NCBI GenBank assembly: GCA_036824005.1
Contig: DAITBA010000022.1
Location: 1-50,407, forward strand
DNA from: DAITBA01 sp036824005
GTDB taxonomy: Bacteria; Pseudomonadota; Gammaproteobacteria; Burkholderiales; Rhodocyclaceae
Direction of reading: 5' to 3'
Length of the DNA stretch: 50,407 nucleotides
Shown here: positions 40,932 to 49,072 of the stretch, piece after piece
Position numbering within the stretch: the first letter of the stretch is position 1
Layout of the letters: every line of letters begins with the position of its first letter
Translations under genes and position numbers: made by a program
Notes under the pieces: model-generated
Databases searched by the model: none
Seen by the model: only the letters and a program-made list of their open reading frames with translations
What the model was told of the DNA's origin: nothing

Positions 40932-41789
40932 ATGACCGCAGGCTTCGCAGTCGTATTGGCGGTACTCGTATTTGCTGCCGTCACGCTGTTCAAGGGCGTA
41001 CGCATCGTGGCGCAGGGCGAGGAATGGATTGTCGAGCGGCTGGGCAAGTACAACGGCACGCTGCATCCGGGCCTAAACATCATCGTTCCCTACCTGGACC
41101 GCATTTCCTACAGAGTGGTGACCAAAGACATCATCCTCGACGTGCAGGAACAGGAGGTCATCACGCGCGACAATGCGGTGATCGTCACCAACGCCATCGC
41201 CTTTATCAAGGTGACCGATCCGGTCAAGGCCGTCTATGGCGTCACGGATTTTGCCGAGGCGATTCGCAATCTGATCATGACGACACTGCGCTCCATCGTC
41301 GGCGAGATGGAGCTGGACCAAGCGCTATCCTCCCGCGACAAGATCAAGGTACGCCTGCGCGAGAGCATCTCGGACGAGGCGATCGACTGGGGGCTGACGG
41401 TGAAGTCGGTGGAGATCCAGGACATCAAACCCTCGCCTTCGATGCAGAAGGCGATGGAAATGCAGGCGGCCGCCGAGCGTGAGCGCAAGGCCATGGTGAC
41501 CAAGGCCGAGGGCGAAAAGCAATCGGCGATCCTCGAAGCCGATGCCCGCCTGGAGAGTGCCAAGCGCGACGCCGCCGCCCAGGTGACGCTGGCCGAAGCA
41601 TCCGCCGAGTCGATCCGCCGCGTCACCGCCGCCATCGGCGACCAGCCGACGCCGATGCTCTACCTGCTCGGCGAGAAGTACATCGGCTCAGTGACGAAAC
41701 TGGCCGAGTCCGGCAACGCCAAAATCGTCCTCCTGCCCGCCGACGTGCAGGAGGCGGTGCGCGGCGTACTCGGGCGTTTCAAGACTTGA
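40932..41789 (+). CDS. qmcA: SPFH-domain paraslipin QmcA
   Basis: A 285-residue stomatin-like protein. N-terminal membrane anchor (about 4-20), SPFH domain (GLNIIVPYLDRISYRVVTKD, QEQEVITRDNAVIVTNAIAF, KVRLRESISDEAIDWGLTVK), then a coiled-coil region rich in Glu/Ala/Arg (AAERERKAMVTKAEGEKQSA). Members build large membrane cages or microdomains linked to protein quality control. Its last 11 bases overlap the end of the opposing DUF364 gene. Confidence 0.93.
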   Translation: MTAGFAVVLAVLVFAAVTLFKGVRIVAQGEEWIVERLGKYNGTLHPGLNIIVPYLDRISYRVVTKDIILDVQEQEVITRDNAVIVTNAIAFIKVTDPVKAVYGVTDFAEAIRNLIMTTLRSIVGEMELDQALSSRDKIKVRLRESISDEAIDWGLTVKSVEIQDIKPSPSMQKAMEMQAAAERERKAMVTKAEGEKQSAILEADARLESAKRDAAAQVTLAEASAESIRRVTAAIGDQPTPMLYLLGEKYIGSVTKLAESGNAKIVLLPADVQEAVRGVLGRFKT

Positions 41790-42639
41790 GTCCGCCGACG
41801 GCGCGGTCGATGAGCTGTGCGACTCCCGGGTAGTTCTCCCGCCGAATGCAGTATTTCTGGGCCGCGCCGCGCCACGCTTCGCCAGCGGCCAGAGCAGCGA
41901 GAAAACGCTCCCGATCAACGATGCGTGTTCCGCCGATGGTGCTCACGCCGCGCGCGAACAACGGATCGGGCAGGCATCCCGCGCCTGGCCCGATGACCGA
42001 GAAGTAGGTAGCGCCGCTACACGCGCCGAGCACGTTGTCCAGCGTGTCGTTGAGCAGGATCGTGCTCGTGGATATCACTTTGTTGCACGCCGCAAGTTCC
42101 CGCACGTCCAGTGTCACGCGCATCCGCCCGTTTTCCTGCGCCAGCTCCGGCTTGAGTTCTGCCACCGTGAGCCTTGCACCGGTGGCGAGGATGCGCTCAA
42201 CGAGAGGCGGGAACAGCCCGACCATGCCGACGTGATCGCAGCTTTCCGCCGCCAGCAGGCCGACGGAGTCGGTCGTCGCATCAGGTTCGTAGCCGGCCCG
42301 GGCAAAGAGGTGCTGCGACAGGGCATTGACCCCTGCGAATCCAACGGTGCGGGCCACGGCGTCGGCCTGGCCGTAGCCGCGTGCCACGCTGAGCGGATCG
42401 GCGCCGGCGATGTCGCGTACCGCCGTGTTCTCGCGCAGGGCGGCGAAGGTTCCGTCGAGCCAGACGTAGGAGAGTCCAATGGATCCGTCCTCCAGTTCGA
42501 GTGCGCAAAATTCAGCGTCCTTGCCGGGAAGCTGGTCGAAGAAAGGTGGCAGATGCAGGGCACGCACGCGCGGTAGCGGGAGCATTGCGGCAAGGCGCTC
42601 CATGAGTTGCAGAAAGGCTGGGGCAATGGGAGTGTTCAT
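41779..42639 (-). CDS. DUF364-family putative metal-chelate-binding protein
   Basis: A 286-residue protein with an N-terminal DUF4213-like half (FCALELEDGSIGLSYVWLDG) and the C-terminal DUF364 Rossmann-like half (STSTILLNDTLDNVLGACSG, VIGPGAGCLPDPLFARGVST, GGTRIVDRERFLAAL). DUF364 proteins are described as possible heavy-metal-chelate binding; no enzyme activity is known. Start overlaps the MFS stop by 4 bases, so the two are translated together. Its stop overlaps qmcA tail to tail. Confidence 0.82.
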   Translation of the reverse strand: MNTPIAPAFLQLMERLAAMLPLPRVRALHLPPFFDQLPGKDAEFCALELEDGSIGLSYVWLDGTFAALRENTAVRDIAGADPLSVARGYGQADAVARTVGFAGVNALSQHLFARAGYEPDATTDSVGLLAAESCDHVGMVGLFPPLVERILATGARLTVAELKPELAQENGRMRVTLDVRELAACNKVISTSTILLNDTLDNVLGACSGATYFSVIGPGAGCLPDPLFARGVSTIGGTRIVDRERFLAALAAGEAWRGAAQKYCIRRENYPGVAQLIDRAVGGLKS

Positions 42640-43865
42640 GCTGTTGTAAGCGTCCGATGGCGAGAAGAAAGCTGCGCGGCGGCCAGGACCGAGATGCCGA
42701 CGGCAGCCGAGATCAAGGCCAGCGGGTAGAGCGTGCCATCGTGGCTGGCGCCCACCCACGTTCCGACGAGAAATGCGGTCAACATGAGGAAAAAGCCGAA
42801 CAATCCTGCCGCGGCACCCGCCTGGCGGGGAAACGGGGCGACGGCACCGGTCTGCGCGCAGGGGAAATTGACGCCGTGGGCGAACATGCACAGAAACAGA
42901 CACGCGATCACCGTCGCCCAGTGGTGCGCTCCGGCCGCGACCAAAGCGATGAAGAGCAGACCGGCGCAGGCGGACAGCGTCGTTCCCGTCGTCAGCGTTC
43001 GTGCGATGCCAATCGTTCCCAGCAGGCGCCGGCAGAGCAGTGTGCCCACCAGATAGCCGACCACCCCGAATCCGAAACCGAAGCCGAAGTACTCGGTCGG
43101 CATTTTCAGGACATTGATCAGCACGAACGAGGACCCGGAGATGAAGACGAAGATGGACGCATAGGAAAGCGCGCCCGGCGCCGTGTAGGCCCAGAAGGTC
43201 GGCGAGCGCAGGATCTCGTTGTAGGTTCGGGTGAGCCCGGAGAGCCGGGTAGCCTCCGGCGTCTTGTGCTGATTGGTCTCGCCCAGGCTGCGCCAGACCG
43301 CGAACATCAAGCACAGTGCGAATGCCGTCAGCACGACGAAGGCAGCGCGCCAGCCGAAGCTCACCTGCAGATACCCTCCCGCAATCGGTCCGAGGATCGG
43401 CGCCGCGGCGAGCAGGCTGCTGGCGTGGGCAATCACCCGCGCCCCTTCCTCCGGTGCGTAGGCGTCGCGGATCACTGCCCGTGCGATCGCGACCGCCGCA
43501 CAGCAGCCGAGCGCCTGACAGAAACGGGCGGTGATGAGTCCGGTCATGGAACCCGCCAGCGCACAGGCGATGCTGGCGGCGATATAAACGGCAAACCCGA
43601 CGAGCAGCACGGGCCGCCGTCCGTGGCGGTCCGACAGCGGGCCGATGATGAGCTGTGCGGCGCCGAAGCCGATGACGAACAGGGATAGCGTCTGCTGGAC
43701 GGCCGCGGGCGACGCCTCGAAGTAGCGCGCCAGATGCGGCAGCGACGGCAGATAGAGATCCGTGGACAGGGGCTGCAACATGAGGCAGCCGGTAATCAGC
43801 GCCAGCAGTGCCGTGTCCGAGGGACGGCCCGGCCGCGTTGACGAGCGGCTCCGGTCAGAGATCAT
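42636..43865 (-). CDS. Bcr/CflA-family MFS efflux transporter
   Basis: A 409-residue twelve-span drug/metabolite exporter. The antiporter motifs TDLYLPSLPHLARYF, GFGAAQLIIGPLSDRHGRRP (loop 2-3) and ARAVIRDAYAPEEGARV (after TM4) place it in the Bcr/CflA group. It sits between smpB and the DUF364 gene with ATGA overlaps on both sides. Export of a metal chelate handled by the DUF364 protein is a speculation from this coupling. Confidence 0.9.
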   Translation of the reverse strand: MISDRSRSSTRPGRPSDTALLALITGCLMLQPLSTDLYLPSLPHLARYFEASPAAVQQTLSLFVIGFGAAQLIIGPLSDRHGRRPVLLVGFAVYIAASIACALAGSMTGLITARFCQALGCCAAVAIARAVIRDAYAPEEGARVIAHASSLLAAAPILGPIAGGYLQVSFGWRAAFVVLTAFALCLMFAVWRSLGETNQHKTPEATRLSGLTRTYNEILRSPTFWAYTAPGALSYASIFVFISGSSFVLINVLKMPTEYFGFGFGFGVVGYLVGTLLCRRLLGTIGIARTLTTGTTLSACAGLLFIALVAAGAHHWATVIACLFLCMFAHGVNFPCAQTGAVAPFPRQAGAAAGLFGFFLMLTAFLVGTWVGASHDGTLYPLALISAAVGISVLAAAQLSSRHRTLTTA

Positions 43866-44311
43866 GAGCCCTTGACGCGCATCAGCCGCGCCTTCTCGCG
43901 CTGCCAGTCGCGCTGCTTTTCCGTTTCGCGCTTGTCGTACTGCTTCTTGCCGCGGGCGAGCCCGATGGCGATCTTGACGCGCCCCTTCGTGTAGTGGAGA
44001 TCGAGCGGCACCAGGGCATAACCGGCGCGCTCCACCTTGCCGATCAGCTTACGGATTTCCTCCGCGTGCAGCAGAAGTTTGCGCGTGCGCGTCGGGTCGG
44101 GGTGAACGTGCGTGGAGGCGGTCGGCAGCGGGCTCACGTGCGCGCCGATGAGAAACACCTCTTCGCCTTTCAGTACGACGTAGGCTTCCTTGAGCTGCGC
44201 CCGGCCAGCCCGGATCGCCTTGACTTCCCATCCCTCGAGTACCAGGCCCGCCTCGAAGCGTTCCTCGATGAAGTAATCGTGGAATGCCTTCTTGTTCTCG
44301 ACAATGCTCAT
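43862..44311 (-). CDS. smpB: SsrA-binding protein SmpB
   Basis: A 149-residue tmRNA-binding protein needed for ribosome rescue. Family blocks: NKKAFHDYFIEERFEAGLVL, LEGWEVKAIRAGRAQLKEAY, STHVHPDPTRTRKLLLHAEE and the basic tail LARGKKQYDKRETEKQRDWQ. Start is ATG 44311; the end overlaps the MFS gene by 4 bases. Divergent from ratA across a palindrome at 44337-44353. Confidence 0.97.
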   Translation of the reverse strand: MSIVENKKAFHDYFIEERFEAGLVLEGWEVKAIRAGRAQLKEAYVVLKGEEVFLIGAHVSPLPTASTHVHPDPTRTRKLLLHAEEIRKLIGKVERAGYALVPLDLHYTKGRVKIAIGLARGKKQYDKRETEKQRDWQREKARLMRVKGS

Positions 44312-44336
44312 GACGACGCCGGGCGGCGGATTGCGC

Positions 44337-44353
44337 TAGAATCCGCGATTCTA
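44337..44353. promoter_or_regulatory. palindromic divergent -10 region between smpB and ratA
   Basis: TAGAATC-CGC-GATTCTA is a perfect 7-bp palindrome. Each arm contains TAGAAT reading outward: plus at 44337-44342 for ratA and minus at 44348-44353 for smpB. Good -35 boxes are not evident on either side. The symmetry may mean two overlapping promoters that cannot be used at once. Confidence 0.5.
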
Positions 44354-44380
44354 TCAGCACCGTGCGATGTTCCTGCGACG

Positions 44381-44830
44381 ATGGCCGCGGTCAAGAAACT
44401 CGTTCTGGTTGAATTCCCCGCGCCGCGCATGTTCGAGCTGGTGGACAGGGTTGAAGAGTACCCGATGTTCCTGCCCTGGTGCGGCGGCACTGAACTGATC
44501 GAGCGCACGCCCTTGCGCACCGCGGCGCGTCTGCATATCAACTACCATGGCGTCAAAGCCAGCTTCTCAACCGAGAACGACAAAACGTTCCCGCACCACA
44601 TGCTTATCCGGCTGCGCGAGGGTCCCTTTACCCACCTCGAAGGAACCTGGGACTTCAAGAGCCTGGGCGATACCGCCTGCAAGATCGAGTTCAGCATGCA
44701 CTATGAGTTTTCCGCCAAGGTGCTCGAGAAGGCATTGGGCCCGGTGTTTCATCACATCGCCAACACGTTCGTGGATTCGTTCGTGAAGCGGGCCGGCCAC
44801 CTTTATCCTACGGCCCCGGGTGAGCCATGA
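44381..44830 (+). CDS. ratA: RatA-family START/coenzyme Q-binding protein
   Basis: A 149-residue protein of the RatA/Coq10 family: VEFPAPRMFELVDRVEEYPM, FLPWCGGTELIERTP and FEFSMHYEFSAKVLEKALGP-like blocks with FVKRAGHLY at the end. E. coli RatA was reported to block 70S assembly; homologues bind ubiquinone. Starts ATG 44381 and overlaps rnfH by 4 bases, the usual ratA-rnfH order. Confidence 0.93.
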   Translation: MAAVKKLVLVEFPAPRMFELVDRVEEYPMFLPWCGGTELIERTPLRTAARLHINYHGVKASFSTENDKTFPHHMLIRLREGPFTHLEGTWDFKSLGDTACKIEFSMHYEFSAKVLEKALGPVFHHIANTFVDSFVKRAGHLYPTAPGEP

Positions 44831-45156
44831 GCGATTCCATCAACGTCGAGGTCGTCTACGCCGTGGCCGAGCGGCAGGAACTGGTGGACGTGCAGCTGCC
44901 GGCGGGCAGCACGGTCAAACAGGCGCTGGATGCCTCCGGCCTGCTGCAGAAGCATCCCGAGATCGATCTCGTCAAGGCAAACAAGGTCGGGGTGTTTGGC
45001 AAGCTGACCAAGCTCGACGCAGCCTTGCGCGATCGCGACCGCGTGGAGATCTATCGCCCGCTCATTGCCGATCCCAAGGAGATCCGACGCAAAAGGGCGG
45101 AGGACGGCAAGGTGATGAAGAAAGGCGGTGGCGACGCCCCGGCGGGCGAGGAGTAA
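44827..45156 (+). CDS. rnfH: RnfH-family ubiquitin-like protein
   Basis: A 109-residue beta-grasp protein: INVEVVYAVAERQELVDVQL, PAGSTVKQALDASGLL, VGVFGKLTKLDAALRDRDRV and EIYRPLIADPKEIRRKRA are the family blocks. It lacks the Gly-Gly end of modifier proteins. Encoded with ratA, 4-base overlap. A two-hairpin terminator follows. Confidence 0.95.
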   Translation: MSDSINVEVVYAVAERQELVDVQLPAGSTVKQALDASGLLQKHPEIDLVKANKVGVFGKLTKLDAALRDRDRVEIYRPLIADPKEIRRKRAEDGKVMKKGGGDAPAGEE

Positions 45157-45162
45157 GCGCGG

Positions 45163-45210
45163 GCAGGGCGGCCCGCTCGCCCTGCGCCGGCTCGGGCCGT
45201 CTCAGGCCCG
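45163..45210. terminator. double hairpin between convergent rnfH and DUF4124 genes
   Basis: GCAGGGCG (45163-45170) pairs with CGCCCTGC (45178-45185), then CGGGCC (45193-45198) pairs with GGCCCG (45205-45210). Two tight GC stems in a 68-bp gap between convergent genes suit two-way termination, though neither has a long T run. Confidence 0.55.
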
Positions 45211-45224
45211 ATGCTGATTTCAGA

Positions 45225-45737
45225 TCACTTGCAGGCGTCGGCGACGATCTTGCGCATGCGCTCGACCTCGGTGGCGCGCTGGGCGTCTTCGAGGAATTCG
45301 CGCTCCCCCTTGTCGTTGAAGCGCGCGACGCGCTGGCCGGACTCCAGGGCGGCGAGCTGATTGCGGGCACTTTCGCAACTGCGCCGTTTCTCCTCGGCAG
45401 CGGCTTGCTCCTTTTCCGCCTTGGCGCGCGCTTCGTCGGCCTGGGCACGGCGCTGGCGGAATTCCAGCTCCTGCTCGGCGATGGTCTTCTGCTTTGGTGC
45501 CGCCGCCTGGCCCGCCGGCGGCGCTGCGCCTGGCTGGCCGCTCTGGCCGGCAGCCGGTGCCGGCTGTGGCTTGGGCGCCGGCTCCGGCGAACTGCGCACG
45601 GCCCGCGCGTTGGACTGCCCGGGCGGCGGGGTGTCGGAATAGTGCACCCGACCGCTCGAATCCTTCCACATGTAGATCTCGCCCGCCATGGCCGCCGTTG
45701 CCACGAGCGCCAGAATGAGCGCAACCGTCTTTTGCAT
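45225..45737 (-). CDS. DUF4124 periplasmic protein with coiled coil
   Basis: A 170-residue exported protein: signal peptide 1-18 (ends AMA), DUF4124 domain (GEIYMWKDSSGRVHYSDTPP), a Pro/Ala/Gln-rich linker to about residue 85, then a charged coiled coil of Glu/Arg/Ala and a short C-terminal part (ERMRKIVADACK). DUF4124 domains are common in beta- and gammaproteobacterial envelope proteins; function unknown. Divergent from guaB. Confidence 0.88.
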   Translation of the reverse strand: MQKTVALILALVATAAMAGEIYMWKDSSGRVHYSDTPPPGQSNARAVRSSPEPAPKPQPAPAAGQSGQPGAAPPAGQAAAPKQKTIAEQELEFRQRRAQADEARAKAEKEQAAAEEKRRSCESARNQLAALESGQRVARFNDKGEREFLEDAQRATEVERMRKIVADACK

Positions 45738-45776
45738 TCGTATCTCCTGCTATGGGCCTGCCGGATGGCCGTGAGT

Positions 45777-45805
45777 TTGCCGGGGCAGGGCTCGGAACGT
45801 ATAAT
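45777..45805 (+). promoter_or_regulatory. sigma-70 promoter of guaB
   Basis: TTGCCG (45777-45782), exactly 17 bases, then TATAAT (45800-45805), a perfect -10. The start point would lie about 21 bases before the guaB ATG, with AAGGA eight bases before it. Confidence 0.8.
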
Positions 45806-45832
45806 ACGTATTTGTGATCAAGGATAAAAGTC

Positions 45833-47293
45833 ATGCGATTGATTTCCAAGGCGCTGACCTTTGATGACGTTCTGCTAGTTCCCGCCCATTCGACAATACT
45901 GCCCCGCGAAGTAAGCCTCGCCACGCGCGTCACGCGCAACATCCGCCTGAACCTTCCCGTCGTGTCGGCGGCCATGGACACGGTCACAGAGGCACGTCTG
46001 GCCATCGCCCTCGCTCAGGAAGGCGGCATCGGCATCCTGCACAAGAACATGACGCCCAAGAACCAGGCGGCGGAGGTTTCCAAAGTCAAGCGCTTCGAGT
46101 CCGGCGTGCTCAAGGATCCGATCACCATTCCGCCGACCATGAGCGTGCGCGAGGTGCTCAACCTCACCCGCAGCCACAAGTTTTCGGGACTGCCGGTGGT
46201 CGAGGGCAACTCGGTCGTGGGCATCGTCACCAACCGGGATTTGCGCTTCGAGACCAATCTCGACCAGCCGGTTTCCCGAATCATGACGCCGCGCGAGCGG
46301 CTCGTAACGGTGAAGGAGGGCACCAACATCGACGAGGCCAAGGCGCTCATGCACAAGCATCGCCTGGAGCGGGTGCTGGTGGTGAATGGTGACTTCGAGC
46401 TGCGCGGTCTGATCACCGTAAAAGATATCCTCAAATCCACCGAGCATCCGCTGGCGTGCAAGGATGCGCTCGGACGGTTGCGCGTGGGCGCGGCGGTCGG
46501 CGTTGGCGAGGGCACGGAGGAGCGCGCCGCGGCGCTGGTGGACGCCGGCGTGGACCTGCTGGTCGTGGACACGGCCCACGGCCATGCCCAAGGCGTGCTC
46601 GATCGCGTGAAGTGGGTAAAGAAGAACTTTCCAAAGGTGGACGTGGTCGGTGGCAACATCGCCACCGGCGACGCAGCCAAGGCGCTGCTCGATCACGGCG
46701 CCGACGGCGTCAAGGTCGGTATCGGTCCGGGTTCCATTTGCACCACGCGCATCGTTGCCGGGGTCGGCGTGCCGCAGATCACGGCCATCGACAATGTCGC
46801 CACGGCGCTGGCGAAGACCGACGTGCCGGTGATCGCCGATGGCGGCGTGCGCTATTCCGGCGACATCGCAAAGGCCATCGCCGCCGGTGCCAGTGCAGTC
46901 ATGCTCGGCGGCCTGTTCGCCGGCACCGAGGAAGCACCGGGCGAAATCGAGCTGTTTCAAGGGCGCTCGTACAAGTCCTATCGCGGCATGGGCAGCCTGG
47001 GTGCCATGCAGCAGGGCGCCGCCGACCGCTACTTTCAGGATCCAGAGGCCAACGCCGACAAGCTGGTGCCCGAGGGCGTCGAAGGCAGGGTGCCGTACAA
47101 GGGCTCGGTGGTGGCGGTCATCAACCAGTTGATGGGCGGGTTGCGGGCGTCCCTGGGTTATGCCGGCTGCAACGGCATCGACGAAATGCGCCAGCGCGCC
47201 CAGTTCGTGGAAATCACCGCCGCCGGCGTGCGCGAATCCCATGTCCATGACGTGCAGATCACCAAGGAGGCGCCGAACTATCGTGTCGAATGA
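45833..47293 (+). CDS. guaB: IMP dehydrogenase
   Basis: A 486-residue enzyme oxidising IMP to XMP, the committed step of GMP synthesis. The barrel starts with LTFDDVLLVPAHSTILPREV; the two CBS domains lie at about 95-200 (SRIMTPRERLVTVKEGTNID); the catalytic Cys303 is in GSICTTRIVAGVGVPQ; the flap region is GVEGRVPYKG. Full length. Strong promoter upstream; guaA follows after a 60-bp gap holding a terminator-like hairpin. Confidence 0.97.
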   Translation: MRLISKALTFDDVLLVPAHSTILPREVSLATRVTRNIRLNLPVVSAAMDTVTEARLAIALAQEGGIGILHKNMTPKNQAAEVSKVKRFESGVLKDPITIPPTMSVREVLNLTRSHKFSGLPVVEGNSVVGIVTNRDLRFETNLDQPVSRIMTPRERLVTVKEGTNIDEAKALMHKHRLERVLVVNGDFELRGLITVKDILKSTEHPLACKDALGRLRVGAAVGVGEGTEERAAALVDAGVDLLVVDTAHGHAQGVLDRVKWVKKNFPKVDVVGGNIATGDAAKALLDHGADGVKVGIGPGSICTTRIVAGVGVPQITAIDNVATALAKTDVPVIADGGVRYSGDIAKAIAAGASAVMLGGLFAGTEEAPGEIELFQGRSYKSYRGMGSLGAMQQGAADRYFQDPEANADKLVPEGVEGRVPYKGSVVAVINQLMGGLRASLGYAGCNGIDEMRQRAQFVEITAAGVRESHVHDVQITKEAPNYRVE

Positions 47294-47313
47294 GCGCGCC
47301 ATGATCGACCCGG

Positions 47314-47340
47314 GGCGGCCTCGGCCGCCTTTTCTGTTTC
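47314..47340 (+). terminator. intrinsic terminator-like hairpin between guaB and guaA
   Basis: GGCGGC, loop CTCG, GCCGCC, then TTTTCTGTTT. Stem and T-rich tail fit an intrinsic terminator, so guaA may receive only part of the guaB transcript or use its own start. Confidence 0.6.
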
Positions 47341-47353
47341 TTCGGATGCGTCC

Positions 47354-48919
47354 ATGAGCCACAAGAAGATTCTCATCCTCGATTTCGGCGCCCAGTATTC
47401 CCAGCTCATTGCCCGCCGCGTGCGCGAGCAGCAGGTCTACTGCGAACTGCATCCCTTCGATGTCAGCGTAGATTTCATTCGGGCGTTCGCACCCGACGGC
47501 ATCATTCTCTCCGGCGGACCGGCCTCGGTAACGGAACAGGAGACACCACGCGCGCCACAGATCGTCTTCGAACTGGGCGTGCCCGTGCTGGGCATCTGCT
47601 ACGGCATGCAGACCATGGCCGCGCAACTGGGCGGCACGGTGGAAAACGCCGTCAAGCGCGAATTCGGCTACGCCGAGGTGCGCGCCCGCGGTCACTCGGC
47701 GCTGCTCAAGGGCATCGAGGATCGCACCAACGCCCAGGGGCACGGTCTGCTCGATGTCTGGATGAGCCACGGCGACAAGGTCACCGAACTGCCGACCGGC
47801 TTCAAGGTGATCGCCGGCAACGACGCTACACCGATCGCCGGCATGGCCGACGAGGGGCGCCGCTTCTACGGCGTGCAGTTCCACCCGGAGGTCACCCATA
47901 CCCTCAAGGGCAGGGAGATCATCGCCCGCTTCGTCCATGACATCTGCGGCTGCGGCCGGGACTGGAACATGCCCGACTATGTTGCCGAAGCGGTGGAAAA
48001 GATCCGTGCCCAGGTCGGGCACGAAGAGGTAATTCTCGGACTTTCCGGCGGTGTCGACTCCTCGGTGGCGGCGGCGCTGATCCACCGCGCCATAGGCGAC
48101 CAGCTCACCTGCGTGTTCGTCGACAACGGGCTACTGCGGCTGAACGAGGCGGAGCAGGTGATGCAGGCCTTCGCCCGCAACCTCGGTGTCAAGGTGATCC
48201 ACGTGGATGCCGGCGAGCAGTTCCTCGGGCGGCTGGCCGGCGTCACCGAGCCCGAGCAGAAGCGCCGCATCATCGGCGCCGAATTCGTCGAGGTATTCCA
48301 GCGCGAGGCGGCGAAGATTGCCAACGCCAAATGGCTGGCGCAGGGCACTATCTACCCGGACGTCATTGAATCGGCGAGTGCCAAAACAAAGAAGGCGCAT
48401 ACCATCAAGAGCCACCACAATGTCGGCGGCCTGCCCGAGACGCTGCATCTGAAGCTGCTGGAGCCCCTGCGCGAGCTGTTCAAGGACGAAGTGCGCGAGC
48501 TGGGCATCGCCCTCGGCCTGCCCCACGACATGGTGTATCGCCATCCATTTCCGGGACCAGGATTGGGCGTGCGCATCCTGGGCGAGGTGAAGCGCGAGTA
48601 CGCCGATCTGCTGCGCCGGGCCGATGCCATTTTCATCGACGAGCTGCGCGCCGCAGACTGGTACGACAAGACCAGCCAGGCCTTCGCCGTGTTCCTGCCG
48701 GTACGCTCGGTGGGCGTCATGGGTGACGGCCGCACCTACGAGCACGTCGTTGCCCTGCGCGCGGTTCAGACCCAGGATTTCATGACCGCCCAATGGGCCG
48801 AGCTGCCTCACAGTCTCCTGGCCAAGGTGTCCAACCGCATCATCAACGAGGTCCGGGGCATCAATAGGGTAGTGTACGACATCTCCGGCAAGCCGCCGGC
48901 GACGATCGAGTGGGAGTGA
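47354..48919 (+). CDS. guaA: GMP synthase (glutamine-hydrolysing)
   Basis: A 521-residue enzyme aminating XMP to GMP. The glutaminase domain has Cys82 in LGICYGMQTMAAQLGG and the His-Glu pair in VQFHPEVTHT. The ATP pyrophosphatase loop is LSGGVDSSVAAALI near residue 232. The dimerisation domain ends in ISGKPPATIEWE, the invariant terminus. Complete. Confidence 0.97.
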   Translation: MSHKKILILDFGAQYSQLIARRVREQQVYCELHPFDVSVDFIRAFAPDGIILSGGPASVTEQETPRAPQIVFELGVPVLGICYGMQTMAAQLGGTVENAVKREFGYAEVRARGHSALLKGIEDRTNAQGHGLLDVWMSHGDKVTELPTGFKVIAGNDATPIAGMADEGRRFYGVQFHPEVTHTLKGREIIARFVHDICGCGRDWNMPDYVAEAVEKIRAQVGHEEVILGLSGGVDSSVAAALIHRAIGDQLTCVFVDNGLLRLNEAEQVMQAFARNLGVKVIHVDAGEQFLGRLAGVTEPEQKRRIIGAEFVEVFQREAAKIANAKWLAQGTIYPDVIESASAKTKKAHTIKSHHNVGGLPETLHLKLLEPLRELFKDEVRELGIALGLPHDMVYRHPFPGPGLGVRILGEVKREYADLLRRADAIFIDELRAADWYDKTSQAFAVFLPVRSVGVMGDGRTYEHVVALRAVQTQDFMTAQWAELPHSLLAKVSNRIINEVRGINRVVYDISGKPPATIEWE

Positions 48920-49072
48920 TCCCCGCATGCGTTACTCCATCGCGGCGCATGGCGACTGCTCGCCGAAGGGACCGCCGGTATTCCATCTGGCGCAGCGCAA
49001 CCTAGGCGATGTGCCCGGCGGGCCATGCGCGCGGTGTGTTCCTCTTGATAGGGTCGTGCGTTACACCTCGCC

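Noticed and set aside
45875..48085. 736-codon frame antisense to guaB and guaA
   Set aside because: It crosses two highly conserved genes and their gap and shows only His/Asp/Val-rich shadow composition.
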